Shown: positions 12,119 to 23,479, counted from the stretch's first letter. The stretch is 64,000 nt of DNA from Prosopocoilus inquinatus (GCA_036172665.1 CM069870.1:62062212-62126211), one strand, 5' to 3'. Translations and numbers: made by a program. The notes: generated from the sequence alone by a model not told the origin.

Positions 12119-12800
12119 CTAAAATTCCTTTGTCAGCCTTAGGAGACCATTTGCTTCGTTTTTCTTTAGGAATGTGCAAATAACAAGGAGTTCCGAACGC
12201 CCTGAAGTGATGAGCGACGATCCTATTCCAAGCCAAAGTTCAATTGGTGCTTTACCAATAACCGATGATAGACCTGTACGATTTATTGTATGGCAGGCAG
12301 TATTCATGGTTTCATTTTGGTAAATCTTTGGTATGGAACATTGTTCACGCACTTTCCACTAGAGTCCTCATTTCTCGTTCAATATTTCCGCTTTGCTCGG
12401 GCATATAAGGCATGACTGTTCTCATTGTAATGCCCATTTATTGAGAATGGTTTTGACGTTCTTATTTACAAACTCTTTTCCTCCATCATTCATGAATGTC
12501 TTAACAACCCGACCCGCTGTCTTCGCTTCAGCAAGAAGAATTTTAATACACTCTCATACTTCAGTCTTCTATTTTAAGAAGAAAACCTGCCTAAAACGCG
12601 TGTTATCGACTTTGATTACAAAACAATATCTGGAACCTCCGACTGATGGCACTTCCATTGGACCACATAAGTCAGCAAGAATAATTTCACCTGGGGTTGT
12701 GGCTCTTTCTTTTCTCAAGTGATAAGATTTTCATATGTTGCTTACCAAGAGGACATCCGTACAAAATTCACTACGATTTTCTACATTTATTTATAGATCT
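12119..12800 (-). pseudogene. Copia integrase remnant
   Basis: The low-coordinate part reads NTACHTINRTG and KAPIELWLG on the minus strand, typical of the C-terminal half of the copia integrase core, where a KTPYELW-type motif is usual. Further fragments of the core lie up to about 12.8 kb in other frames. Stops and frameshifts are frequent. No intact catalytic triad could be assembled by eye. Confidence 0.7.
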
Positions 12801-13202
12801 GTCACGCAACACGCGCCATGCATGACGCTTGTCCTGTAAGCCAAGGGCTCATGCCACTGTTGAAAACTGTTATACTCCTTAAAACTTAAATGTGCTCTTG
12901 CTCTGTAAAAAGGTTTAATAACTTCAAGTTCAAGATCAAACAGTTCATTTTTGTACCGACCAAATATTATAAGTTTTCCCCATTGTCCAAATACACATTT
13001 ATCGCCGCTAGCTTTAAAAGGCGAAGCCCTTTTTTACTCTTTGACCAACTGAGAGTAAATTTTTTCCTAAATCTGGAACATACTTGTACCACATTTTATC
13101 TTTATATACGTTAGACGCGACACAATAGTTTATACAGGAATAGTTCCTTCACCAAAAGCTTTAATGGTAGCCTTATTACCAACAGTTACTCAAATGGCAC
13201 TG

Positions 13203-13240
13203 AAAATAGTGAAGCACCACTATCAGCAATCCACTTGTCA
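13203..13240 (-). pseudogene. Copia protease active-site remnant
   Basis: The minus strand reads KWIADSGAS, the copia aspartic protease motif, shortly before a stop. It sits between the zinc knuckle and integrase pieces, as expected. Confidence 0.7.
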
Positions 13241-13294
13241 TTGTCAACTCTTATTTCCGCTGAATAACATAGGAGTCAGGTATATGACTGAATT

Positions 13295-13800
13295 TTACTG
13301 TTTCGATGCAAAATGACCTAACTCGATACAAATAAGGCATTTTATTGTCTTTAGATTCTTCTTTTGTCTTCTTTTAGTATTGTTCTGTTTTCGTTTAGCA
13401 CCAACCTCCGGTGCTATTCCATTAGCATTTTCTGGTTGGCTAGGTAACCTCATTTCTATGAGTCTTAACTTCTCTAACAAAAGACTAACTCTTCTGTCTC
13501 CTACGGTATGCTCTCCAATACATTTATAAATTCCAAATCTTTTGACGGGAGAGTATTCATTATTCTGCTCACTAGCAATTACTCCGGCAATTGAATCTTT
13601 GACAACTTATTTCGCTCTTCATTAACCTCGGCGAAAAGTCTTTTTAATCTAGAAATATAGGTTGTTATATCCTCTTCTGTTTTCTTTTCTGCAGAAAATA
13701 AAGATTCCAAAAATCTATCTAATCGTTGACCAGAACTTTGTACGTACACCGATAATAGTTGCTTCCGAATTTCGTAAGCAGAATGACATGTTGCTATCAT
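13295..13800 (-). pseudogene. Copia gag and zinc-knuckle remnant
   Basis: Two pieces in sequence on the minus strand. Piece 13579-13800 contains AYEIRKQLLSVY and TYISRLKRLFAEV, resembling the copia Gag (UBN2-like) region. Piece 13295-13480 ends in basic residues and CLICIELGHFASKQ, a zinc knuckle in which the final Cys is lost (consensus CxxCxxxGHxxxxC). Stops separate the two pieces. Confidence 0.75.
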
Positions 13801-14065
13801 ACCTACGTTTGCTTTATTTATATTAGTTACTAATATAACTTGTGTTAATGAATTTGCTTCCTTCTACTTCTTAATTTCGCCGTCAGAGTCGCCTTCTTTC
13901 GGTTTGTCTAGGCATTTAAAATCTCCGATAGTAACTTCATGTACATCGCGATGACTGAGAAGTAATTTATGCTGCAATTCTGAGCTAGATCGTAAGCATC
14001 GTAAGGTATTATCGTGCTATTTAAACGTACAGGACGTAAGTACTTTACGATGCTTAATAATAACT

Positions 14066-14170
14066 TTATTTTTAAAATTAGAAAAAACTTACATGTCATA
14101 AGTTATATTTTCATATATTAACATTAGGTTTTTTGATCGATCATTTAAATTAAAAACTCTTTTTTAATAA
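14066..14170 (-). repeat. Putative 5' LTR remnant of the copia element
   Basis: Direct repeat of 10880-10978 at the other end of the copia body. No initiator-tRNA primer site was visible next to it. Confidence 0.6.
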
Positions 14171-14279
14171 TTAGTTTAATGTGTTGGTGAATTTTATTTG
14201 TGACTTTTGAAATGATCCTTGGGGGCGGCGTTGGTCGGGTGTGGTGGACAGAGACGAGGGGAATGTAGACCTTAAATTA

Positions 14280-15730
14280 ATCACTCTTATTTGTTTTCGT
14301 TCGACAATGTCCTGCCCTGCAAGCTAATGCTCGATATAAGGGAAAATGTAAGAGACTGGCTACCCTCTTATAACATAACTGCGTTAACTATATTTCCCTT
14401 ACCCCGTAACATGATACCGTTGCTATTTTCTATCTACACCTCACAATTTTTACAAAACATTAAAACTTGCAGTGCACATATATTTATGCGGACGATACGC
14501 AATTGTATTATTCTTTTAATCCGTCTGCTTGGCGTGAAGCTGTGTCACACATAAATAGTGATCTGGATACATTATATAGAGTTGCTGTTAAACATTGTTT
14601 AACTCTTAATCCCACTAAATCCCAGGTATTATTATTTGGTAAAGAAAAGAATATTAGTAATCTTACCAACATTTTAGATATTAAGATAAATAATATTAAC
14701 ATACCGTTCATAGTAAAGCTAAAAATTTAGGGCTGACATTAGACAACAGCTTCCGTTACAGGGATCAAATTTCTAAATATATTATTAACGCATATATGAA
14801 TTTAAGAAAATTATTTCCCTATAGAGGTGTCTTCAATATCGAAATAAAAAAACAATTGTGTGAAGCATTTGTTCTATCCCAGTTTTCTTACTGTTCTCCT
14901 ATTTATCATTTAGCTTCTGACTTATATACACTTAATCGCATCCAAAAAGTACAGAACTCCTGCTTGCGGTTTATAAACGGAATTAAGAAATACTCGCATA
15001 TTTCACATAAATTGAATGACATTGGTTGGTTAAATATGACAAATCGGCGGGAATTACATACCTTAACATTGTTTCATAAAATAATATTACATAAAACACC
15101 CCCTATTTATGTAATAAAATTCGATTTAGATATGACATTCATAATCTCACTACAAGATTCCGCGGTCTGATTTCACTGCCACCACATAGAATGACCTTAT
15201 ATGAGAGGTCCTTTTCTTTTGGTATATATAGTAAATACAATTGCTTACCTCATGATCTTAAAAATCTGGAATTGGCTAATTTCAAGCGAAAACTAAAAAA
15301 AATGTATTTAAGTCAGGTTTCCTAAGCCACTTACATTTCTACATTTCTAAGCTACATTTAATTTTAATTTGCAACGCTGTACATTATTGTAAATTGTTGT
15401 CCTTACATTAGTTTTCTTTTACTCCTCCTGTTACTGTTTAATTTGGGTACACCATAGTAGTGTTTTAGAAATTTACGCATTCTTAATTTATTTTAGGCAA
15501 TTTCTCATATTTAGTTTAAATTATAACACTCCAGGTTAAGTTGAAAAACAGATGGGTATTCCCCAATATTCTGAACTTCGCCTTGTGGTTTGTGCATGCC
15601 TATATGACTCAACATTATATTTCTGTATTTAATATCTTGTTTGGCATTGTACAAATAAAGACCATTATTATACAGGTGCACTTAAAAGAGAACAATTTAT
15701 TTCTTTTTGGACACCAACGTTTTGCATAGA
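14280..15730 (+). mobile_element. 5'-truncated non-LTR retrotransposon fragment
   Basis: Plus-strand frames give the C-terminal half of a LINE-type reverse transcriptase. At 14398-14460 there is a diverged PLLFSIYTSQF block (normally GPLLFxLYxND), then HIYADDTQLYY near 14480, LNPTKSQVLLFG and, in the 14796-15170 frame, FVLSQFSYCSPIYHL and LNRIQKVQNSCLRFI. The order matches CR1/Jockey-like elements. Frameshifts occur near 14470 and 14735. Nothing upstream of the fingers is present, consistent with 5' truncation. An AATAAA near 15654 may mark the 3' end. Confidence 0.8.
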
Positions 15731-16166
15731 AATCTTATCGTATCGGCATAAGAGGCCGCGGTTCATCTTATGTTGTAACAATTCTTATGGTATCGTAACT
15801 ATACCATGAGGATAACCGACAATATATTTTCTGAAGTAATAAGAGTTTTGCTCTAGAACTGATGAATTTAATGAAGGGCAAATACGAATTTGACAAATTA
15901 ACTTTTGAAACTTAAATCAAATTTGTACTTTACGAGTTGTTGGGTAATGTGTGCACAAGGCATTGAAGATTATCTTCATTTATTTTTTTATTCCTCAAGC
16001 ATTTCCAATTTCTGCAATGATTATTTTCTAATTATTTACCTACAGCAACCTGATGAAGGTAGCTAAATTTATTGTCCCCTTTAATTAATGTTTAAAGTAA
16101 CTTTTAGGTTTTGATATGGATGAGATAGATGTATACACATTTTTAAAAATAAAATAAATAACACAC
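15731..16166. other. NPFR intron beyond exon 2 (minus-strand sense)
   Basis: Sequence just downstream of exon 2 in the sense of the minus-strand receptor gene. No further exon recognised between here and position 1. Confidence 0.5.
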
Positions 16167-16409
16167 CCTGTATCGATCCAGTGCAATCACTATGATTGTG
16201 ATGGTCGTGACGAAAATGCTGATCGCCTGCAGAGACCTTTCCATTTTGCACAGCCAATAGTAGTTGCCCAGGGGCCAGTATTTCGTAAGCAATTCCATTA
16301 ATGTCAACGGCATGGTCACAGTACACAAAAGAAAATCGGAAACCGCCAGGTTCACAATAAACAGGTTTCGAGGAGTCCGCATAGCTGGCTTCCTCACTAC
16401 CGAAGCTAT
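16167..16409 (-). CDS. NPFR: Neuropeptide F receptor, second coding exon
   Basis: An 81-codon exon, phase 0 at both ends. Its acceptor is TTTTTGTTTCAG (AG at 16410-16411) and its donor is AGG|GTGTGT (GT at 16165-16166). It encodes the first intracellular loop to the start of the second: RKPAMRTPRNLFIVNLAVSD, the second membrane segment with TMPLTLMELLTKYWPLG, the conserved extracellular Cys (WLCKM), the third membrane segment and DRYR, the DRY G-protein-coupling motif. This matches insect neuropeptide F receptors, which bind the NPY-like peptide NPF and act in feeding and reward circuits. The short-NPF receptor differs at the RKPAMRT and TMPLTLME blocks. It joins in frame to the exon at 32795-32974. 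Later membrane segments must lie in exons I could not find. Confidence 0.9.
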
Positions 16410-17499
16410 CTGAAACAAAAAGAGAAAAATTCCATAAGATGTTAAAAAAATAAAATTATGAAATGAAAGTACATTTAAACTAAATTTTTATTAACTCACA
16501 TCAACGTCTTATGGCAAAATTTAAAATCTACAATGTAAATATTTTTCCGAGGAAATAAGTAGGTACTTTTAATTAATAGTGTTGTGGACCTAAAACATAA
16601 CACGAAAGCACTCACGACCCGAACAAATTCGGCTCTGCTCTTCTCGTTCGAAGGCACCCAGGAATTAATACCACCGCGACGCGTCGAAGGTTGTTAAAAC
16701 CAAAAGCGAATTTAGCGGAGCTACTGAATATTCGATTACGGCCTTTTGCGTTCAATGAAAGCGCGTGTTGTACGCGACTCGAAACAAAATTAATGTTAAT
16801 CCAATCTCGGTTAAATTAATCACTGCGAAAGAGGGTTTGACATGGTTGTGGATAAATAATCCATTTCGAGGATTAAGAACCCGCCGCAGCGCCGCCCGTG
16901 CGCCAAGAAAGTCTCTCGAACCACATTTTGTTTATGTTTACGACGATCAAATCGGATTTAAATTCCTTTTGGATTAGTTTGGTGTGGATTTTCCAAACAC
17001 TAAAAGTCCATTTCGCAGGGGAAAAACCTAATTAAACGCTTGATTCGTTTAGGTTGGCAGCTTCATCCTCGGCGCGCGTAAATTAATTTAGCAAAATTTC
17101 TGCGGCACGTACGTGAGTGAAAAGTTCAGGGGAGTTGGAGGAACACAGCTTTTGCCGCCGCACTTGTTAGAGCAAGTTTGTTCGTAAATTACTGAACGGC
17201 ACAGATGAGAAGTTTCTATTTCCGCGAGTGTAATTATTTAATGCTATTTATAACTAGGCGGGTTTAAAGAGCACATAAATGTCATTTGCACCATTCGTGA
17301 AGTTTAGAGATAACTACGACAGAATACTTTCAGGAACTTTTAAGTTGGAGTATTTGCAACAAGAAATAATTATAGAAGACGCAAAAGAAACGGCAAGAAA
17401 TGTTGAGATATTTCGACAACTTTGGAGGGGTTAAAAACGGGAGAAAGGTAGTGTAAGAATCCAAATTCTTATAATTATTTCTTTTTTGATTCAGTACAC

Positions 17500-17765
17500 T
17501 TCATTTAATTAAGACACTTTATTAAATTAGAACTCATATCGGAATATGACTCATTGAAAAACACGAATGAAACACAAACTATTAAGTAAGCTGAGAGAAA
17601 GATAAGGATTGGACCGATTCGACAATTCCATTCGAGAAATTCATCGAAAACGATTTGGAAATTGATTTCTGGCTGTCTATCCGAAAACCAGGACGCTACT
17701 AACAAAGAAAATCGCGATCCAAGTCTTTACGGATTATGTAAAGAAATGGAGACAAGAAACTAACT
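17500..17765 (+). repeat. Dispersed repeat, copy 1
   Basis: The part 17575-17760 aligns to 58795-58995 on the same strand, sharing GAAAACGATTT, AAACCAGG, CGCTACTAACAAAGAAA and TACGGATT. The preceding 60 bp (ACACTTTATTAAATTAGAA) resemble 58027-58080. Diverged, no recognised protein. Confidence 0.6.
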
Positions 17766-18739
17766 TCGAATATTACGAGCTGGTTAAGACTAAGATTAAT
17801 AATGACTTTATCAATATTAGAGTAAGTGAGAGCCATTTATGATAATAACCAAACAGCGGAATCAAGAAAGTGAACTGCCTGAAACCAGTTTGAGACAGCG
17901 GCTGTCCGACTCGTCGTGGGGGTCTAAATCGAAGCGTTAAATGTTCCGCCCGCTTATACGTGATTTTTAATCAATCAGTCTAATATCGTCACGGTAACAA
18001 CGCGAATATAATTCCAGAAGCTAATAACAGCTCTTTCTTGAATTTCGAAACAACAATTTAGTTGATTTGAATTAAATAGAAGCATGACACGTCTCTGCAG
18101 CACACTCTCTCGTGCGCATCGTGTCTAAGCATCGCAGTCAACCGCGACATTATTGTGAATCACGCCGTCCTAACTAATGCATTATTTCTTTGGCTTACCG
18201 ATTGTACACTATCGGCTAGACGCGCTGCGCCGGCAAATATGTTGAGACGTGTACACAATCTATTTATAACATCGCACCGCTTCGATGCAATAGTAAACTG
18301 TTACACTTTTTTCTATCCGCCATCTGATAATAACTTTGCCTTTATATATTCCAATTAAAAAATGATTTACCAAAATTACATGTTTCTTTTTCTAGTGAAA
18401 GTCAGGAATAGTGCTTCTTTATACTAAAAGAAACCGATGAAAGGAAAAGTAAAAGTCATTTGGAATCTTTATTTGTAGTTACAGATAGGTAAAGTAAGTG
18501 GAAAACCAATGGGCCTGCGAATTGACCTTGAGTAATTCTATGTTCAATGATTTTATAGTAAGAGATAGTACGTATTTTCTACTACTTGAACTGATACTCT
18601 GCGACTTGTTTTTCAAGTACCGAAACAGTTTCTTTTCTTTCAGAGTATCGTCACGAGAACCCCTCTGTGCTGTCAACATGTCGCGAATAGCTTCCTTGGT
18701 TGTAGGGGCGTAGGCAGAACTTTTAAACAATCCAATTAT

Positions 18740-19250
18740 AAAAAAACTTCTTTATTTACGAGTACATTTGTTTCAAAATAATTCGGGGATCGGGGAGGGT
18801 CAGTTCTCAACGCAGATGGTGCAGGGGGTCGTGTGTGCAGAAACTGTTGCAAGGAGCGGGGAAAGCCCTTTTTATCAATGGCACCAACAACTTAGTTCGA
18901 CAACTGAAGTTCCAAATTCGGCTCAGCCTATTTATATGAATTTGTCTACAAAAATTTTTTGGCTTAACTTGGTCCCGAAATAACCCTGAGTGCGCAGAAT
19001 ACTTGTGTGCTCGCGTTCCAGTTTCATCATCCGCGTGTCGTTTTTCGGTGAGTTCTGGGGTTCGTAAGTGGAATGTAATTACGCACTGATTACACATAAG
19101 TTTAATTTTGTTGAACAGATAAAACAGTGACATCTTACGATCGCTTTTTGACCTGACATTGCAGTAGGATAGACAAATTGAAGCAGATTTGCTCCTAATA
19201 AGTCCCCCATGCAAGGCGACCATGCTGTCAAAGCATAATGAAAGTTTTAA
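18740..19250 (-). repeat. Retrozyme-related monomer, minus orientation
   Basis: Between about 19110 and 19250 the minus strand repeats the order of the 312 bp satellite unit at the right end of the window: CTTTCATTATGCTTTGACAG, CCTTGCATGGGGGACT, TCAATTTGTCTATCCTA, then the block ending in GTAAGATGTC. Beyond 19110 the similarity fades, and the rest (including a 138-residue minus-strand frame) is not recognised. The start of this monomer is the degraded hammerhead at 19290-19336. Confidence 0.7.
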
Positions 19251-19289
19251 GAAATTTTGTTACAAATCGTTTTTGATTGCAGTGATTGC

Positions 19290-19336
19290 AGTGAAACAGC
19301 TGTTTCATCCCTGCTTGGGGCTTCGTCAGCAGAGAC
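19290..19336 (-). ncRNA. Degraded hammerhead ribozyme
   Basis: The minus strand keeps CTGACGA, GAAA and the palindromic ACAGCTGT of helix III, but helix II has a mismatch (AGCCC against GGGAT) and the 3' strand of helix I has been deleted. Probably inactive. Confidence 0.6.
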
Positions 19337-19406
19337 GTAACTCGACATTCCCACTGCAAATAAATTGGACAAGTCGTTTTTGTTTGCAGTGGGAATGTCG
19401 AGCTAC

Positions 19407-19455
19407 GTCTCTGCTGACGAAGTCCCAAGTAGGGCTGAAACAGCTGTACAGAGGC
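19407..19455 (+). ncRNA. Hammerhead ribozyme, type I, GUA cleavage site
   Basis: All core elements are present in order: helix I strand GTCTCTG, CTGACGA, helix II AGTCC/GGGCT (5 bp with one G-U), GAAA, helix III palindrome ACAGCTGT, cleavage nucleotide A at 19448, and helix I strand CAGAGGC, which pairs over 7 bp with one wobble. The very short palindromic helix III is typical of animal satellite hammerheads, which can act as dimers. This is a solitary relative of the right-end array. Motif assigned by eye, not folded. Confidence 0.78.
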
Positions 19456-19599
19456 TGCTCGAGGTTTTCACTGCAATCAAAAACGATTTGCAACAAAATT
19501 TCTTAAAATTTTATTTTGTTAATTATTTCTTAATTTTTTTATTGTTTTAAAAAATATATAATCGTGACAATAATCATTATATTCAAGCTTTTTGAGAAA

Positions 19600-20300
19600 T
19601 GTCGTTGAATTTGTTGAATTCCTTTAGCTCGACGCGAAAATAAAATTACCACCTACCGGAGATTATAAATAAAATTAATTTGTGCCAATAGCTTTTTTGC
19701 GAAATGAATTATGAAAGACACGGAGACGGCCGAAGACCTTGAAAGGGAAACACGATTCTAAGAGCGCACATTCTTTGAATTCTTTGAATTCCTACATCTC
19801 GACGAGAAAATAAAATTTAGCATAAAATAATTTGGGTGCATTTTTTTTTTTTGGTCATTATAAAGCAGAGGTTTCAGCGAAATCGTTCGCCAGAATCTCG
19901 ACAACAAATTAGTGGTTTCTGCGATCAAATAGGATCTCTTAAACAGAACACTTGATTTTTGAATATTACAAAAAAAATGAGAGAAAAAAACAGAAAAGGA
20001 GAATATGAAACTGAATATTATTACACTGCCCATTTGCCTTTGGATTCGTTCCATTCATAAGTAATTTCTAATCTTAACAGAGATAAACAAAATTAATTTA
20101 TGGAAAGAGACGAAGAAGTAGTTCTCAGGTAATTTAACATTTTTTCTTTGCGATTAGTGTAAGTAATCCTCGCTCCTTAGATCATTTTTTGTTGCAAATT
20201 TTATTCGTATTCCCGTATCTTATTTGAAACCCCTTTGTGGGCGCCTCTTTTCTTCATTTATAGACACTTTATTACTCGATGCGAAAATATCCCTTCATGT
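19600..20300 (+). repeat. Short diverged direct repeats
   Basis: GAATTCCT...CTCGACG-GAAAATAAAAT occurs at about 19616-19650 and 19788-19818, with a weaker ACTCGATGCGAAAATA near 20273. AAAATTAATTT also recurs. Function unknown. Confidence 0.4.
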
Positions 20301-20408
20301 TTTTTCTTTTTAGTTACATATATAAAATTATGGTGATTAAAAATGGGGTACGAGAAGAGTTACTTATCCTATTAATACAGCTAGAAAAATTAAGCAAAAG
20401 TAGATGTA

Positions 20409-22205
20409 CAGTGTGGTCCATTTTTGATGGTTTTACAGGGTTTCTCAGTTATTTATAGGAATAGAAGAAAACCGTTTTCGTGACCCAGTGCTACTTTTTC
20501 AAGAAAAACTCAGTGGAGAAAACAAAAGTTAGCTATCTCCATTCGTTCGGGAAATATCGGCAGAAAACGAATTTTTCCGAAAAATTATTTTTCACAATAT
20601 CTCAGCTGTTTGACAAGATATTTTGAAAATTCAAAAACTGTTTTATTCAGAAATTAATGTAGATTTCGCTGACGTTATTGTCTTTTGTAAAAACTACGCC
20701 AGTTCTGCGAAACGGACTATAACTTTCTAATTTTAAATGGAAACCGTAGTTGGCTATGACACAAATAAATTGCTTATTTAATGAGGTTTTCAAAAATATA
20801 AGGTTTGATATAATTATTTTTATAAATAACAAAGATACTTATTATTTTTCATTTTCCGGTAGCTAACAAGCCATCCATGACACCAAAAACAAAAAATATA
20901 GTTCAATTGTTTTCCCAAAAATCAATTATTATTAAGTAAAACGGTTAATTTAATTCAATAAATAAATAGCTTCATATATCTATCAGAAACTGACCTAAAA
21001 TCACAAGAACGTAAAAATGGATTAACTCCATTTGAACATTTCTTTAATTATTAATGTGAATAGTTAAGAGATTTTTATAAATTTTAAATTGCATAAGTTA
21101 GTGCATTTCTTTAAGAAATAATTGAATTGTCGGATATTTCCTAAGTTTAATAATGCTTTCAAGAACTTTTGTATATTAATAAATGTAATCGCGGATAGAA
21201 GTGAAATAAACATATCTAAGAATTTTTGATAATATAAAATTTAATATTTAATCATTTCAAAGGAACATATAACATATAATTCTTCAAAGCTGCATTAACA
21301 GTTAATCCATATTTACATTACTTGTAGTTTTATGAGTTCTCTAATAGCATTAGATATTTATTTTGTTAAATTTAATTACCTGTATTATTTATTCTAATAA
21401 TAGATTTTTGAGGAAAACAACTGAATTTTCTTTTGTTTTTATTGTCATAGATAGCGTGATAAGTACTGCAAAATAATGAAATTATTATTTCTTAAAGAAA
21501 TGCACTAACTTATGCAATTTAAAATTTATAAATATCTCTTAACTATTCACTATTCACTATTAATAATTAAAGAAATGTTCAAATGGAGTTAATCCATTTT
21601 TACGTTCTTGTGATTTTATGTCAGTTTCTGATAGATATATGAAGCTATTTATTTATTGAATTAAATTAACCGTTTTACTTAATAATAATTGATTTTTGGG
21701 AAAACAATTGAACTATATTTTTTGTTTTTGGTGTCATGGATGGCTTGTTAGCTACCGGAAAATGAAAAATAATAAGTATCTTTGTTATTTATAAAAATAA
21801 TTATATCAAACCTTATATTTTTGAAAACCTCATTAAATAAGCAATTTATTTGTGTCATAGCCAACTACGGTTTCCATTTAAAATTAGAAAGTTATAGTCC
21901 GTTTCGCAGAACTGGCGTAGTTTTTACAAAAGACAATAACGTCAGCGAAATCTACATTAATTTCTGAATAAAACAGTTTTTGAATTTTCAAAATATCTTG
22001 TCAAACAGCTGAGATATTGTGAAAAATAATTTTTCGGAAAAATTCGTTTTCTGCCGATATTTCCCGAACGAATGGAGATAGCTAACTTTTGTTTTCTCCA
22101 TTGAGTTTTTCTTGAAAAAGTAGCACTGGGTCACGAAAACGGTTTTCTTCTATTCCTATAAATAACTGAGAAACCCTGTAAAACCATCAAAAATGGTCCA
22201 CTCTG
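20409..22205. mobile_element. 1.8 kb near-palindromic TA-flanked element
   Basis: Starts CAGTGTGGTCC just after TA (20407-20408) and ends GGTCCACTCTG just before TA (22206-22207). The arms are about 715 bp each (20409-21122 and about 21484-22205), nearly identical in reverse complement, around a loop of about 360 bp. The TA duplication and CAGTGTGGTCC termini suggest a non-autonomous, foldback-type relative of Tc1/mariner transposons. The loop shows no transposase. One arm contains an extra ATTCACT duplication. Confidence 0.82.
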
Positions 22206-22381
22206 TACGTGGGCTGTTGGAAAATTTTCTGGAATCTAGTAGATCTAGAATTGTTAGCGTTTATCAACTTATCATATTTGAAAAATTTGACGTTTTTCGC
22301 CCATAATTCTATTGACAGTTCCTATCCAAGTGAACTAGTTTTGTTTGTACAGCATTTGAGAAAAAGTAATTTTGTGTAAAC

Positions 22382-23440
22382 ATGGAAATCTCGCGTGAAA
22401 ATTTTCGTGTCATGATTTTTTACGATTTCAAATGTGGTCTAACGCCGAAACAATGCCTCGATTGGCTTCGTTTGGCTTTTGGAGATGAAGCACCATCAAA
22501 GAGCAGTGTTTATAATTGGTTTGCCGAATTCCAGCGTGGACGTACCTCTCTCAGTGACGAATTTCGTGAAGGTCGTCCATCAACATCTGTTGCTGCCACT
22601 AATGTAGATGCTGTGCGTGAAATGCTTGAGCGAGATCGACATGTAACATACCGTGAGATTCAAGCATCCTTACGCATTACCATGAAAGCAATACACCAGA
22701 TTTTGCATGATCATTTGAACGTACGAAAGCTTTGCAGTCGTTTGGTCCCACAACAGAAGCAAAACACAACAGAAGCGCAAAAGCAGGATCGTGTCAAATG
22801 GTGCGAAGAAATGCTCAAGAAATTCAATGGAGGTCGTTCAAATTTAGTTTATAACACCATTACTGGTGACGAAACGTGTATCTATTCGTACGAGCCAGAA
22901 AGTAAACAACAATCTACCGTTTGGGTATTTCAAAATGAACCAAAACCAACAAAAATTGTCCGTTCACGCAGTACTGCGAAGCAAATGATTGCTTGTTTCT
23001 TTGATTTAACCGGACATGTAGCAACCGTGGGTTTAGAGGATCGAAAAACCGTGAATGCTGATTGGTATACTACAATTTGTTTGCCGGAAATCATCGATCA
23101 AATAAGAAGAAACAATCGAAATCGACAAATTATTCTCCATCATGACAACGCCAGCTCTCACTCAGCCCGTCAAACAATTGATTTTTTGTACAATAAAAAT
23201 GTTGAATTAATGACTCATTGTCCATATTCACCTGATTTATCACCTAATGATTTCTTTTTGTTCCCAAATATCAAAAATAAATTGCGTGGTGAGCGATTTT
23301 CGTCGGCTGAAGCAGCGGTTGAAACATTCCGGACACTGGTTTCTGAGGTACCATTTTTAAAGTGGAAAACGTGCTTTAGAAATTGGTTTGACCGTATGCA
23401 AAAGTATATTGACGTCAAAGGCGAATACTTCGAAAAATAA
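22382..23440 (+). CDS. Mariner transposase, full-length frame, probably impaired
   Basis: An uninterrupted 352-residue frame, the usual mariner length. It has an N-terminal paired-like DNA-binding half (GLTPKQCLDWL, VYNWFAEFQRG), then the catalytic DD34D triad at about D163 (TGDET), D255 (HHDNASSH) and D290 (SPDLSPND), with 34 residues between the last two, and a C-terminal DVKGEYFEK. The linker motif that reads WVPHEL-like in mariners (WIPHNL in the second copy here) is LVPQQK, and the Trp after GDET is Cys; both changes predict weak or no activity. The start is the first ATG, 174 bp from the left end. The frame survives although the element's 3' end was separated by the LTR insertion. Confidence 0.9.
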   Translation: MEISRENFRVMIFYDFKCGLTPKQCLDWLRLAFGDEAPSKSSVYNWFAEFQRGRTSLSDEFREGRPSTSVAATNVDAVREMLERDRHVTYREIQASLRITMKAIHQILHDHLNVRKLCSRLVPQQKQNTTEAQKQDRVKWCEEMLKKFNGGRSNLVYNTITGDETCIYSYEPESKQQSTVWVFQNEPKPTKIVRSRSTAKQMIACFFDLTGHVATVGLEDRKTVNADWYTTICLPEIIDQIRRNNRNRQIILHHDNASSHSARQTIDFLYNKNVELMTHCPYSPDLSPNDFFLFPNIKNKLRGERFSSAEAAVETFRTLVSEVPFLKWKTCFRNWFDRMQKYIDVKGEYFEK

Positions 23441-23479
23441 TGATGTCGTTTACCAAATTTCATATGCGTTTTTTCATAC

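Larger units (their letters stand above)
10880..14172 (-). mobile_element. Degenerate Ty1/copia retrotransposon
   Basis: On the minus strand the fragments appear in copia order: gag, zinc knuckle, protease, integrase, reverse transcriptase, RNase H. All are broken by stops and frameshifts. Two related direct repeats flank the body (about 10880-10978 and 14066-14170), sharing TTAAAATTAGAAAAAACTTA and ACATTAGGTT; they are probably remains of short (~100 bp) LTRs. I could not fix a target duplication. The divergence of the two repeats and the many lesions indicate an old insertion. Confidence 0.85.
19240..19510. repeat. Inverted repeat of retrozyme-related monomers
   Basis: The left arm (about 19250-19360) and right arm (about 19378-19505) are reverse complements around a ~20 bp spacer. 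They share ATTTTGTTGCAAATCG-like, AAACAGCTGT, CAGCAGAGACGTA and GACATTCCCACTGC blocks. Both derive from the hammerhead region of the 312 bp repeat family. The left arm lacks about 20 bp after its ribozyme core that the right arm retains. Confidence 0.8.

Noticed and set aside
1..16000. Search for later NPFR exons (membrane segments 4-7) on the minus strand
   Set aside because: No stretch with the expected post-DRY motif or later membrane segments was found; these exons may lie outside the window.
16161..16170. CACACCCTGTA-like sequence read as the end of an ACAGGGTG-type repeat
   Set aside because: It coincides with the conserved DRYR codons and splice donor of NPFR exon 2, so it is coding by origin.
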